Shown one piece after another: positions 1-5,578 of a stretch of DNA of 5,730 bases. Position 1 is the first letter of the stretch. Every line of letters starts with the position of its first letter. Below the pieces are notes generated by a model. That model had not been told where the DNA came from and did not search any database. It saw only the letters and a program-made list of their open reading frames with translations. Made by a program: the position numbers and the translations under genes. Source of the stretch: CAZJYI01 sp964550025 (GTDB lineage Bacteria > Verrucomicrobiota > Kiritimatiellia > UBA8416 > CAYOBW01); the NCBI GenBank assembly GCA_964550025.1, contig CAZJYI010000341.1, positions 1 to 5,730 of the forward strand. The letters are read 5' to 3'.

Positions 1-30
1 TCGCCACCTACTACCCGCCACTCCCCAAGC

Positions 31-59
31 TTGACATCCCTCCACGATGCCCGGATGAT
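31..59 (+). promoter_or_regulatory. Possible sigma-70-like promoter upstream of the epimerase gene
   Basis: A perfect TTGACA (31-36) is followed after 17 bases by GATGAT (54-59), which matches 4 of 6 positions of TATAAT. Transcription would start near base 66 and give a leader of about 90 bases before the ATG at 157. The -35 match and spacing are good and the -10 is mediocre. In GC-rich DNA such a pair can arise by chance, and the preceding gene lies outside the window. Confidence 0.28.
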
Positions 60-143
60 GTGCGGCCGTGAATCCGGAGGAGGGAGCAAGCGCATCCGGC
101 AGAATCACTACAGGCCGGAAACGAGATTTCAGCAGGGACAACC

Positions 144-148
144 AGGAG
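144..148 (+). promoter_or_regulatory. Ribosome binding site that decides the epimerase start
   Basis: AGGAG lies 8 bases before the ATG at 157. This supports ATG 157 over the in-frame TTG at 31, which has no Shine-Dalgarno sequence and overlaps the candidate -35 box. A stronger-looking GGAGGAGGGAG at 76-86 has no start codon at a usable distance and is probably irrelevant. Confidence 0.65.
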
Positions 149-156
149 CATACGAG

Positions 157-1146
157 ATGAAGAAAGCGTTGGTTTGCGGTGCGGGCGGCTTTATCGGCGG
201 TCACCTTGTGGAGCGTCTCAAGGCGGAAGACTATTGGGTGCGCGCCGTCGACATCAAGCGGCACGAGTTCCGCGATGAGGTCGGCCATGAGTTCCTGCAG
301 CTCGACCTGCGCGAGCCCGACCAGTGCGAACAGGCCCTGCGCGTGGAGGGCGGGACGTTCGACGAGGTCTATCAGCTCGCGGCGGACATGGGCGGGATGG
401 GCTTCATTCACGCCGCCGAAACCGAAATCATGCACAACAGCGTGCTGATCAACGTGCACATGTCGCAGAAAGCCGCCGAAGCGGGCGTGCCGCGCTACTT
501 CTATTCGTCGTCGGCCTGCGTCTATCGCGACATGATGCCGGACGAGCCCGACCTGACCGAGGACGACGCCTACCCGGGTATGCCCGACAACGAGTATGGC
601 TGGGAGAAGCTCTACTCCGAGCGCATGGCCCTGGCCTACGCGCGCCGCACGCTGCAGGAGGGCAGGCCCATGGCCGTCCGCATCGCGCGCTTCCAGAACT
701 GCTACGGCCCCTACGGCACGTGGAACGGCGGACGCGAGAAGGCGCCCGCGGCCATGTCGCGGAAGATCGCCCAGGCGGAAGACGGCGGGACGATCGAGAT
801 GTGGGGCGACGGGTCGGCCATGCGCACCTACACCTACGTCGACGACCTGGTCGACGGCATCTACATGCTGATGCAGTCCAACGAAGAACGCCCCACCAAC
901 ATCGGCAGCGTGCAGCGCGTCTCCGTGCTGGAGCTGATTAACACCGTTGCCGAAGTGGCGAGTAAGACGATCCACGCCAAGCCCATCGAGGGCCCGGTGG
1001 GCGTCCACGCGCGCAACCACAGCAGCGACCGCATCTTCGGCCTCGGCTGGGAGTGCAGGCACGACCTCAGAGCCGGTATCGCCAAGACCTACCCCTGGGT
1101 CAAGGAACAGGTCGAACAAGCGCTGGCGCGCGGGGAGACTCTGTAG
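157..1146 (+). CDS. GDP-mannose 3,5-epimerase-like NAD-dependent sugar epimerase (extended SDR)
   Basis: This gene encodes a 329-residue cytoplasmic enzyme of the extended short-chain dehydrogenase family. The likely reaction is NAD-assisted epimerisation of GDP-D-mannose to GDP-L-galactose and/or GDP-L-gulose. Seen in the sequence: the Rossmann glycine motif GAGGFIG at 8-14 and D32 at the end of the second strand; AADMGGMGF at 75-83; SSSAC at 117-121; the catalytic pair Y147-x3-K151; GTWNGGREKAPAA at 187-199; MWGDG at 215-219; and ARN at 285-287. Compared from memory with plant GME, C121 and K195 correspond to the acid/base pair Cys145 and Lys217, Y147/K151 to Tyr174/Lys178, and R286 probably to the phosphate-binding Arg306. 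Starting at ATG 157 places the glycine motif where the family expects it. The 42 residues encoded upstream from TTG 31 look non-coding. The product is shorter than plant GME (about 377 residues) because it lacks the terminal extensions. Family placement is secure; exact substrate and product are inferred. Confidence 0.93.
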   Translation: MKKALVCGAGGFIGGHLVERLKAEDYWVRAVDIKRHEFRDEVGHEFLQLDLREPDQCEQALRVEGGTFDEVYQLAADMGGMGFIHAAETEIMHNSVLINVHMSQKAAEAGVPRYFYSSSACVYRDMMPDEPDLTEDDAYPGMPDNEYGWEKLYSERMALAYARRTLQEGRPMAVRIARFQNCYGPYGTWNGGREKAPAAMSRKIAQAEDGGTIEMWGDGSAMRTYTYVDDLVDGIYMLMQSNEERPTNIGSVQRVSVLELINTVAEVASKTIHAKPIEGPVGVHARNHSSDRIFGLGWECRHDLRAGIAKTYPWVKEQVEQALARGETL

Positions 1147-1221
1147 GGCAGCTGTCAGCCGAAGTCTCACCCGGGACAACGCAGGTGGAACTACCGGGGA
1201 ACTGGTCCGTTTCCCGTACGT

Positions 1222-1253
1222 GCACTACGGTTTGTAGTGCGCCCGTGAGGGCG
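1222..1253 (+). repeat. REP-like hairpin repeat, copy A
   Basis: Two adjacent hairpins. GCACTAC (1222-1228) pairs perfectly with GTAGTGC (1234-1240) across a 5-base loop. CGCCC (1240-1244) then pairs with GGGCG (1249-1253) across the GNRA-type loop GTGA. The stretch 1225-1253 recurs at 1295-1323 with two mismatches, and a TCCCAGG-like tail follows both copies. The 75 bases between the epimerase stop and this copy hold no gene and no T-run terminator that I can see. Confidence 0.8.
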
Positions 1254-1294
1254 TCCCAGGTGGGGGATACCCCTACGAACGAGACACTCCCTCG

Positions 1295-1323
1295 CTACGG
1301 TTCGTAGTGCGCCCGTAAGGGCG
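1295..1323 (+). repeat. REP-like hairpin repeat, copy B
   Basis: This is a direct copy of 1225-1253, 27 of 29 bases identical, with a spacing of 70 bases. Its second hairpin is CGCCC-GTAA-GGGCG, so the loop changed from GTGA to GTAA and is still GNRA. Its start also pairs upstream: CTACGAAC at 1273-1280 is an exact inverted repeat of GTTCGTAG at 1300-1307. The tail TATCCCAGGGGGG resembles the TCCCAGGTGGGG after copy A with two added bases. Confidence 0.8.
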
Positions 1324-1350
1324 TATCCCAGGGGGGACATGCGAGGCGAA

Positions 1351-1377
1351 GGACGCTCTCACGAGCGCACTACGAAC
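1351..1377 (-). repeat. REP-like hairpin repeat, copy C (inverted)
   Basis: Read on the minus strand from 1377, this matches copy B over 17 bases with one mismatch (1300-1316 against 1361-1377). The first 13 bases, 1300-1312 against 1365-1377, are perfect. The hairpin is CGCTC-GTGA-GAGCG on the minus strand: one pair of the stem has changed from C-G to T-A with both sides altered. Copies B and C face each other, as in the paired REP units called BIMEs. Confidence 0.75.
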
Positions 1378-1411
1378 AAAGGCCCTCCGCATCGCAAGAG
1401 GAGGGGCGCCA

Positions 1412-1434
1412 TGCAGTCTGTGTTGCAGACTGCA
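1412..1434. other. Perfect 9-bp stem-loop upstream of the membrane-protein gene
   Basis: TGCAGTCTG (1412-1420) and CAGACTGCA (1426-1434) are exact inverted repeats around a TGTTG loop. No T-run follows on either strand, so it is not a standard intrinsic terminator. It lies about 100 bases before the ATG at 1536. It could be an operator, a leader hairpin or another dispersed repeat. The gap 1147-1535 contains only this, the three hairpin repeats and weak promoter-like signals; short open frames on both strands there run through repeats and have no support. Confidence 0.55.
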
Positions 1435-1449
1435 GTCCCGCTTTCTCCC

Positions 1450-1478
1450 TTGCACAAATCACCTTCCTTCTGCAAAAT
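1450..1478 (+). promoter_or_regulatory. Weak promoter-like pair before the membrane-protein gene
   Basis: TTGCAC (1450-1455) and CAAAAT (1473-1478) are separated by 17 bases. They match 3 of 6 and 4 of 6 consensus positions. The surrounding 1440-1478 stretch is less GC-rich than its flanks. Transcription would start near 1485, about 50 bases before the preferred ATG at 1536 and just before the alternative ATG at 1494. This is marginal evidence. Confidence 0.2.
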
Positions 1479-1524
1479 GGCTGCGTATGACGGATGTGTC
1501 GGTGGGGCCGTCTATTCACGCAGC

Positions 1525-1529
1525 AAGGT
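1525..1529 (+). promoter_or_regulatory. Ribosome binding site favouring the start at 1536
   Basis: AAGGT lies 6 bases before the ATG at 1536. The in-frame ATG at 1494 has no purine-rich site at a proper distance. The 14 residues it would add (starting MCRWGRLF) would put a basic, cysteine-containing stretch ahead of a segment that already forms a complete signal anchor. Confidence 0.5.
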
Positions 1530-1535
1530 CGCGCA

Positions 1536-4500
1536 ATGGCAGAAGCGGGGGCGCACAAATCCGCACTGGGCTGGCCGGGGATTGCCCTGATCATCGCCAT
1601 GATGGGCAATCTTCTCTGGCTTCGCGATCCGCTCAAGAGCTCACGCCCGGCGGAAAAGGAGCATCTCCGCACTGACCTTGCGTCTGGGCCAAAGGTGGAA
1701 GCCCGACTGTGGCAGGATCCCTTTGAGGCGGTGGAGGCGGCGCCCGACGATCTGGGCAAGGTAGAGCCGAGCGGCACAAACACCCCGCTGGCAAACCTGT
1801 GTGCTCAGATACGCCGCCGTATCGAGCAGCACAACGGCCCGCCGGGCAAAGGTGTCATCATCCTGCCGGTCATGGTCACCGGCAGCCCCTACAGTGAAGG
1901 TGCCGAGTGGCGTATCCGCTCCCGCTACGCCGTCCTCTCCGGTCTATCGCAATCCAGGGGGGCCGCCGGCGAGCGATACGTCACAGTCGACCGCGAGCAC
2001 CTGCGTTTCTTCCGCATTGAGATCCCGCCAAGGTCTGCGAAAGGCAAGAACTCGCAATCCCCTAGCGAAGCGGCTCCACACCTCACGGTCCCCTACGAAT
2101 GGCTCGAGAGGCACGCCCCAGGCGCCCACACAAACAAGGAATCCGTTCTGGTACTGTGGTTGCGCGAAGAACACTTTGAAGCGCACCCCCTGCGGAACCT
2201 GTCGACGCTCGTGCACATGCTGCGTGACGGTGTACGCGAGGCGAAGGGGGCGGAAGAAGGCGCGGCCCCGATGACCCGAGCGTACACCGATGCCAGTATG
2301 CCCACGAGGATCATTGGCCCCTGGGGATCGACCACCCTGCGCCAAATGCTGAGAGAATGCGAAAAGGAGGGCTTTCGCGAGAGCGCGCTCTCCGCATTCA
2401 CGAACGTCACGCTGTTCTCGGCCTCCGCCACGGCGGCGGACTGGCGCCTGAGCCCCGTGCTCGGCACGACCAACCGCCCAAGAACGGGGGTCGAGAAGGA
2501 CCTGGGTGACACCGGGATGGTGGTCACCAACGTCACCTGCACCGACGATCAAATGGCACTGAGCCTCATCGCGGAACTGGAGCTGCGCGGCGTGTCCCCG
2601 ACGCAGGGGTCTCGAATCGCCCTGCTTTCGGAGTGGGACACCTTCTACGGACGCGCGTTGCCACAGGCATTCGTCTTTGCGGCAACGAATCAACAGCCGG
2701 ACGAGGCCATAGCACGGGCCACGAACAGCATTCGGGTATTCAGCTACCTGCGTGGACTGGACGGTACGGTAGCGCACGGCGACGCAGCCAACGCGGGCGG
2801 ACCCGCCCGGAAAAGCGGCAAGAAGACAGGGACAGGCACAGCGGGGCAGATCGACATCAGCGAGCTGGAACGGCCGGAAGGCACAAGTCAGCTCGACTAC
2901 GCCCGGCGCCTGGCCTCGCGCATGTCACGGATTGAGACACAGATGGCAGGCTTGACCAACGTGCACGACAGATACGCCGGTGACTTCCGCGCCATCGGCG
3001 TGCTCGGGTCGGACGTGTACGACAAACTGCTCCTGGTGCAGGCCCTGCGCAAGCGTTTCCCGGAGGCGATCTTCTTCACAACCGACCTCGACGCGCGGCT
3101 CATGCACCCGAGCCAACTCAGATGGACCCGCACGATGATCGTGGCGTCCAGCTTCGGGCTACGTCTCCGAGACGACCTGCAGGGCGACATCCCGCCGTTC
3201 CGGGACACGTACCAGACCGCCTACTTCCTGGCCGCACAGGCGGCCGTGGACAACTACAGGCTACTACCCTTTGACCTGGAACCCCAAGTGTTCGAAATCG
3301 GCCAGAAGAGAGCGTACAACCTGAGCGCTCCCCGCAAAGAGTCCGGCAAAAGCAACGGTATCCACCCAAGACCGCTCTGCCGGCTGAGGCCCGGCATCTG
3401 TGCAACACTCGAGAGTGTCACCGAAAGGGACGGCTTCGGCCGCACCGTGCTCTTCATCTCGGTCTTTCTCGTTGCCGCCATCATCTATGTGGCGGAGCTA
3501 TGTGGCGGGCACTGGCGGCTCGACTACGGCCAAACACGCGTTCTTCTGGCCGTTCTCTTCGCTCTGATAGCCCTGGGCAGTGCGACTTGGCTCGGAAAGA
3601 CAGCCTGGCAATCGAACGCCACCGGACGCGGGGAACCGTTCACGCTCACGGGCGGCATCAGCATCTGGCCCACCGAGTTCGTCCGTCTTGGCGCCATTCT
3701 CCTGGCCGTCTGGTTCCTGATGAAGGAGTTCCTGGCGACGCGCGTGGTGCGAGCCCGATTGGAAAGGGCGTACCTGGGCAAGGAGAAGGAGCAGAAGCAC
3801 GCCAGGGGCCCAATGCGAGACTTCTGGCACGCATCGAGGACGCTGCATTCGCAGATCATGCAATGGCTGTGGAAAGAACGAACGCCACCAGACGCCGGCA
3901 AACTACGGACATGGATACGGAAGAGAGTCTCCGACCCGATCGGCTTTCTGAAGACACTCGCGCGGCACATCAACACGGCTTGGACCCGGCTGCGGAGAAG
4001 CGTGTCCATCCCACGGTGGCGCCTTGAGACCGACAGAAAGGCCGAAGCATGCTGGGGGAACGACACGATCCCGGCCGAACCGATCCTGCGGAGGTACCTT
4101 GCCTTGGGAGGGTGGTTCCGCAGGATGTTTCGCATCGTGCCGGCCGTCCTGGGTTTCATCGGAATCGTCCAGCTTCTCATGCTGATCTTTGGTTTTCCAG
4201 TAACGCCGTACCGCGGAACAGAGAGTTCCGCCATCGATCAATGCATGGTACTGACCAGCGTGGGCCTCATGCTGCTCTGCCTGTTCTACCTGATGGATGC
4301 CACGCGGCTCTGCTCCGCCCTGATCCATCTCATCGCCAAACCAACCGGGTGGGCGAATGCGCGGGGAATTCACAAGAGTGGTCGCGACATGGACACCCGA
4401 TGCGATAGCGCACTCGACAACTGGATCGACGTCCGCGTCATGGCCGACTGCACGCACCGGGCCGGCAGCCTGATCCAGACACCGTTCCTCATTCTCTTGC

Positions 4501-4871
4501 TCATGATCGTTTCCCGTAACTCGCTCTTCGACCGCTGGGCCTGGCCCCCGCCGCTCATGGTGGCCGTCAGCGCAAGCTTCACCATTGCCATCATCAGCGT
4601 TCTGCGGCTCCGCCGTGCCGCGGAACGCGCACGCCGGGTATGCCTGCGCAACCTGAACCGGGAGCTCTGCAAAGTACAAGGCGCATCAGGCACCGGCGAG
4701 AAGGAATCAGGCGATCCTGCATCGCAGATCCGAACCTTGATCGAAGAGGTGCAGGACATACGCAGAGGCGCCTTCGCACCACTCACCGAGCGGCCGGTTT
4801 TCCGAGCCATGCTGATGCCCTTCGGCGGCATCGGCATCCTCGCCCTTCTCGAGTTCGTGGCAACGCTGTAG
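1536..4871 (+). CDS. Uncharacterised membrane protein: PBP type-1-like extracytoplasmic domain plus C-terminal polytopic domain
   Basis: This encodes 1111 residues of unknown function. Residues 12-29 form a signal anchor without a clear cleavage site. Residues about 105-575 read like a type-1 periplasmic ligand-binding fold. ILPVMVTG (109-116) is the first strand; RIIGPWGSTTLR (258-269) and VTLFSASAT (291-299) match the 'GP-x-S' and 'is-x-at' elements; RIALLSEWDTFYGRALPQAF (360-379) opens lobe two; AIGVLGSDVYDKLLLVQAL (486-504), IFFTTDLDARL (512-522) and IVASSFGL (535-542) follow. A Gly/Lys/Thr-rich insertion occupies about 413-437. Hydrophobic helices lie near 637-656, 668-687, 716-735, 866-887, 903-922, 978-993, 1005-1023 and 1092-1110. 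The 737-865 and 1024-1090 stretches are basic, which fits a cytoplasmic location and places the binding domain outside. RRGAFAP (1076-1082) and PFGG (1095-1098) near the C terminus look like family-conserved motifs. No ATPase, kinase, nuclease or TIR-like motif is seen. Sensor, transporter partner or channel-like roles all remain open. Confidence 0.88.
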   Translation: MAEAGAHKSALGWPGIALIIAMMGNLLWLRDPLKSSRPAEKEHLRTDLASGPKVEARLWQDPFEAVEAAPDDLGKVEPSGTNTPLANLCAQIRRRIEQHNGPPGKGVIILPVMVTGSPYSEGAEWRIRSRYAVLSGLSQSRGAAGERYVTVDREHLRFFRIEIPPRSAKGKNSQSPSEAAPHLTVPYEWLERHAPGAHTNKESVLVLWLREEHFEAHPLRNLSTLVHMLRDGVREAKGAEEGAAPMTRAYTDASMPTRIIGPWGSTTLRQMLRECEKEGFRESALSAFTNVTLFSASATAADWRLSPVLGTTNRPRTGVEKDLGDTGMVVTNVTCTDDQMALSLIAELELRGVSPTQGSRIALLSEWDTFYGRALPQAFVFAATNQQPDEAIARATNSIRVFSYLRGLDGTVAHGDAANAGGPARKSGKKTGTGTAGQIDISELERPEGTSQLDYARRLASRMSRIETQMAGLTNVHDRYAGDFRAIGVLGSDVYDKLLLVQALRKRFPEAIFFTTDLDARLMHPSQLRWTRTMIVASSFGLRLRDDLQGDIPPFRDTYQTAYFLAAQAAVDNYRLLPFDLEPQVFEIGQKRAYNLSAPRKESGKSNGIHPRPLCRLRPGICATLESVTERDGFGRTVLFISVFLVAAIIYVAELCGGHWRLDYGQTRVLLAVLFALIALGSATWLGKTAWQSNATGRGEPFTLTGGISIWPTEFVRLGAILLAVWFLMKEFLATRVVRARLERAYLGKEKEQKHARGPMRDFWHASRTLHSQIMQWLWKERTPPDAGKLRTWIRKRVSDPIGFLKTLARHINTAWTRLRRSVSIPRWRLETDRKAEACWGNDTIPAEPILRRYLALGGWFRRMFRIVPAVLGFIGIVQLLMLIFGFPVTPYRGTESSAIDQCMVLTSVGLMLLCLFYLMDATRLCSALIHLIAKPTGWANARGIHKSGRDMDTRCDSALDNWIDVRVMADCTHRAGSLIQTPFLILLLMIVSRNSLFDRWAWPPPLMVAVSASFTIAIISVLRLRRAAERARRVCLRNLNRELCKVQGASGTGEKESGDPASQIRTLIEEVQDIRRGAFAPLTERPVFRAMLMPFGGIGILALLEFVATL

Positions 4872-4971
4872 ACACCCCCATAGTTTCCCCGCATGGCAGA
4901 CGCATCCAGTCAGACTGTCTCCGAGAAGGTCCGGAGGGAAATCCCGTCGTGATTCCCCCTGATGTGGGCTG
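4872..4971. other. Spacer after the membrane-protein gene with no recognised feature
   Basis: No gene, T-run terminator or strong hairpin is seen here. There is only a weak, bulged inverted match between GGGAAATC (4936-4943) and GATTCCCC (4951-4958). Confidence 0.5.
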
Positions 4972-5134
4972 AAAACCGAATCTCGAAATCCGAAACTCCA
5001 AACAAATCCAAATCTCGAAAGGAGGAAATGGGAGAAAACGGGAAGAAGGAGACGGAGTCCTCTCTTCGTTTCGGTCATTTGGACATTCGGATTTCGCATT
5101 TGTTTCGGGTTTCGAGATGCGAATTTCGGATTTG
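4972..5134. repeat. Long imperfect inverted repeat of CGAAATCC-type words around a polypurine centre
   Basis: The left arm (about 4972-5020) is built from words such as TCTCGAAATCCGAAAC. The right arm (about 5066-5134) carries their complements. The best pair is 4981-4996 against 5102-5117, with 15 of 16 bases complementary. GGATTTCG (5089-5096) also complements CGAAATCC (4984-4991). Between the arms, 5017-5057 is purine on the + strand except for three bases (5029, 5039, 5053), and a pyrimidine run follows at 5058-5065. It is far more AT-rich than its flanks. Open frames through it on the minus strand give Arg/Asn/Lys/Phe-rich low-complexity peptides and are not genes. I recall similar blocks in intergenic DNA of environmental planctomycete-like genomes. 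No transposase is present, so mobility is unproven. Confidence 0.7.
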
Positions 5135-5198
5135 AGCGCGCATGACTTTCCATTCCCGCTTGCGGTCCGAAACCAAGCGAATTTCCCTTCCTCTCCAC

Positions 5199-5227
5199 TT
5201 GACCTTCCCCGGAGCAACTGTTACTTT
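5199..5227 (+). promoter_or_regulatory. Speculative promoter ahead of the 74-nt element and tRNA-Pro
   Basis: TTGACC (5199-5204) matches 5 of 6 of the -35 consensus. TACTTT (5222-5227), 17 bases on, matches only 3 of 6 of the -10. If used, transcription would begin at about 5234, next to the first base of the structured element at 5235. No better promoter is visible before the tRNA gene. Confidence 0.18.
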
Positions 5228-5234
5228 CCCTGCC

Positions 5235-5308
5235 GCATCTTGATAGCTCCTCGCTATCCGGCAGTCGGCGTGTCCCACCAGGAGAGACGCCCACGGAGGA
5301 CAAGATGC
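5235..5308. other. 74-nt foldable element (closed three-way junction), unknown
   Basis: GCATCTTG (5235-5242) and CAAGATGC (5301-5308) form a perfect 8-bp closing stem. Inside it, GATAGC-TCCTC-GCTATC (5242-5258) makes a 6-bp hairpin; its first G is shared with the closing stem, so one of the two pairs must give way. A second arm has GGCGT (5267-5271) with ACGCC (5287-5291), topped after an internal loop by TCC (5273-5275) with GGA (5281-5283) around CACCA. It is tRNA-sized but has no T-arm or anticodon arm, so it is not a tRNA. It could be a small RNA, a leader structure or a palindromic repeat. The pairing is seen; a function is not. Confidence 0.4.
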
Positions 5309-5327
5309 ACCGCACACCGATCGCTGG

Positions 5328-5347
5328 TCACTGACCACTGATCACTG
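5328..5347. repeat. Three heptamers of the CACTGA[T/C] type
   Basis: CACTG occurs at 5329, 5336 and 5343 with an exact period of 7, inside TCACTGACCACTGATCACTG. It ends 4 bases before the tRNA gene. It is too short to be a CRISPR or an iteron array. I recall the same heptamer in intergenic DNA of environmental planctomycete-like genomes. Confidence 0.55.
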
Positions 5348-5351
5348 CAAT

Positions 5352-5428
5352 CGGGGCGTAGCGCAGCCTGGTAGCGCGCTTGGTTCGGGACCAAGAGGTC
5401 GGGGGTTCAAATCCCCCCGCCCCGACCA
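5352..5428 (+). tRNA. tRNA-Pro, anticodon CGG
   Basis: A complete 77-nt cloverleaf that reads CCG proline codons. The acceptor stem CGGGGCG (5352-5358) pairs perfectly with CGCCCCG (5418-5424). The D stem is GCGC (5361-5364) with GCGC (5374-5377) around AGCCTGGTA. The anticodon stem is CTTGG (5379-5383) with CCAAG (5391-5395), and the loop TTCGGGA puts CGG at 5386-5388. The variable loop is AGGTC. The T stem is GGGGG (5401-5405) with CCCCC (5413-5417) around TTCAAAT. The discriminator is A5425 and CCA is encoded at 5426-5428. All stems are free of mismatches. No duplicate of the tRNA 3' end appears nearby, so there is no sign of use as an integration site. An open frame across it that reads GGSNPPAPT is the familiar translated-tRNA artefact. 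Confidence 0.98.
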
Positions 5429-5438
5429 TTTCATTTTT

Positions 5439-5485
5439 CCGGCGCATTTCGCGCCGGTCGCGTCGGCGATGTCCGCCGCCGCGAC
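5439..5485. other. Two abutting GC-rich hairpins just after tRNA-Pro
   Basis: CCGGCGC-ATTTC-GCGCCGG (5439-5457) is a perfect 7-bp hairpin. It directly abuts a second one in which GTCGCG (5457-5462) pairs with CGCGAC (5480-5485) and, past one mismatch, CGGCG (5464-5468) pairs with CGCCG (5474-5478). A T-run (ATTTTT, 5433-5438) lies before the first hairpin, not after it, so neither is a canonical terminator on the + strand. They may help define the tRNA 3' end or be part of a structured RNA. Confidence 0.5.
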
Positions 5486-5578
5486 GACGATTGACCACGG
5501 TTCCGGAAACTCGACTTGAAGGACCGGGACCGGCCTGTCAGCCCACCGTGACGACGACTTCTTGACCTCGATTTCGCG

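Noticed and set aside
31..156. N-terminal extension of the epimerase from TTG 31
   Set aside because: There is no ribosome binding site, no SDR-like sequence, and the TTG overlaps a consensus -35 box. ATG 157 has a good site and puts the glycine motif at residue 8.
1222..1377. CRISPR array
   Set aside because: There are only three repeat copies, one is inverted, the spacing is irregular, and no cas gene is nearby.
1273..1455. 60-codon minus-strand open frame over the hairpin repeats
   Set aside because: The repeats themselves account for the sequence, and no domain or ribosome site supports it.
1339..1590. 83-codon open frame on the + strand between the two genes
   Set aside because: It starts inside the hairpin repeats, runs into the membrane-protein gene in another frame and has no coding character.
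1944..2777. 277-codon minus-strand frame inside the membrane-protein gene
   Set aside because: It lies antisense to a frame with clear PBP-like elements. Its composition is that expected of a shadow in GC-rich DNA.
3903..4679. 258-codon minus-strand frame over the membrane domain
   Set aside because: It is complementary to hydrophobic helices and gives a polar, His/Gln/Glu-rich peptide with no recognisable motif.
4707..5315. 202-codon minus-strand frame across the 4972-5134 repeat
   Set aside because: Its middle is translated repeat (Asn/Lys/Phe/Arg-rich) and its end is antisense to the membrane-protein gene.
5352..5428. tRNA used as an att site for an integrated element
   Set aside because: No second copy of the tRNA 3' end and no integrase are present in the window.
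5380..5565. Open frame beginning inside tRNA-Pro
   Set aside because: The VGGSNPPAPT stretch is the typical artefact of translating a tRNA 3' half; the remainder is low complexity.
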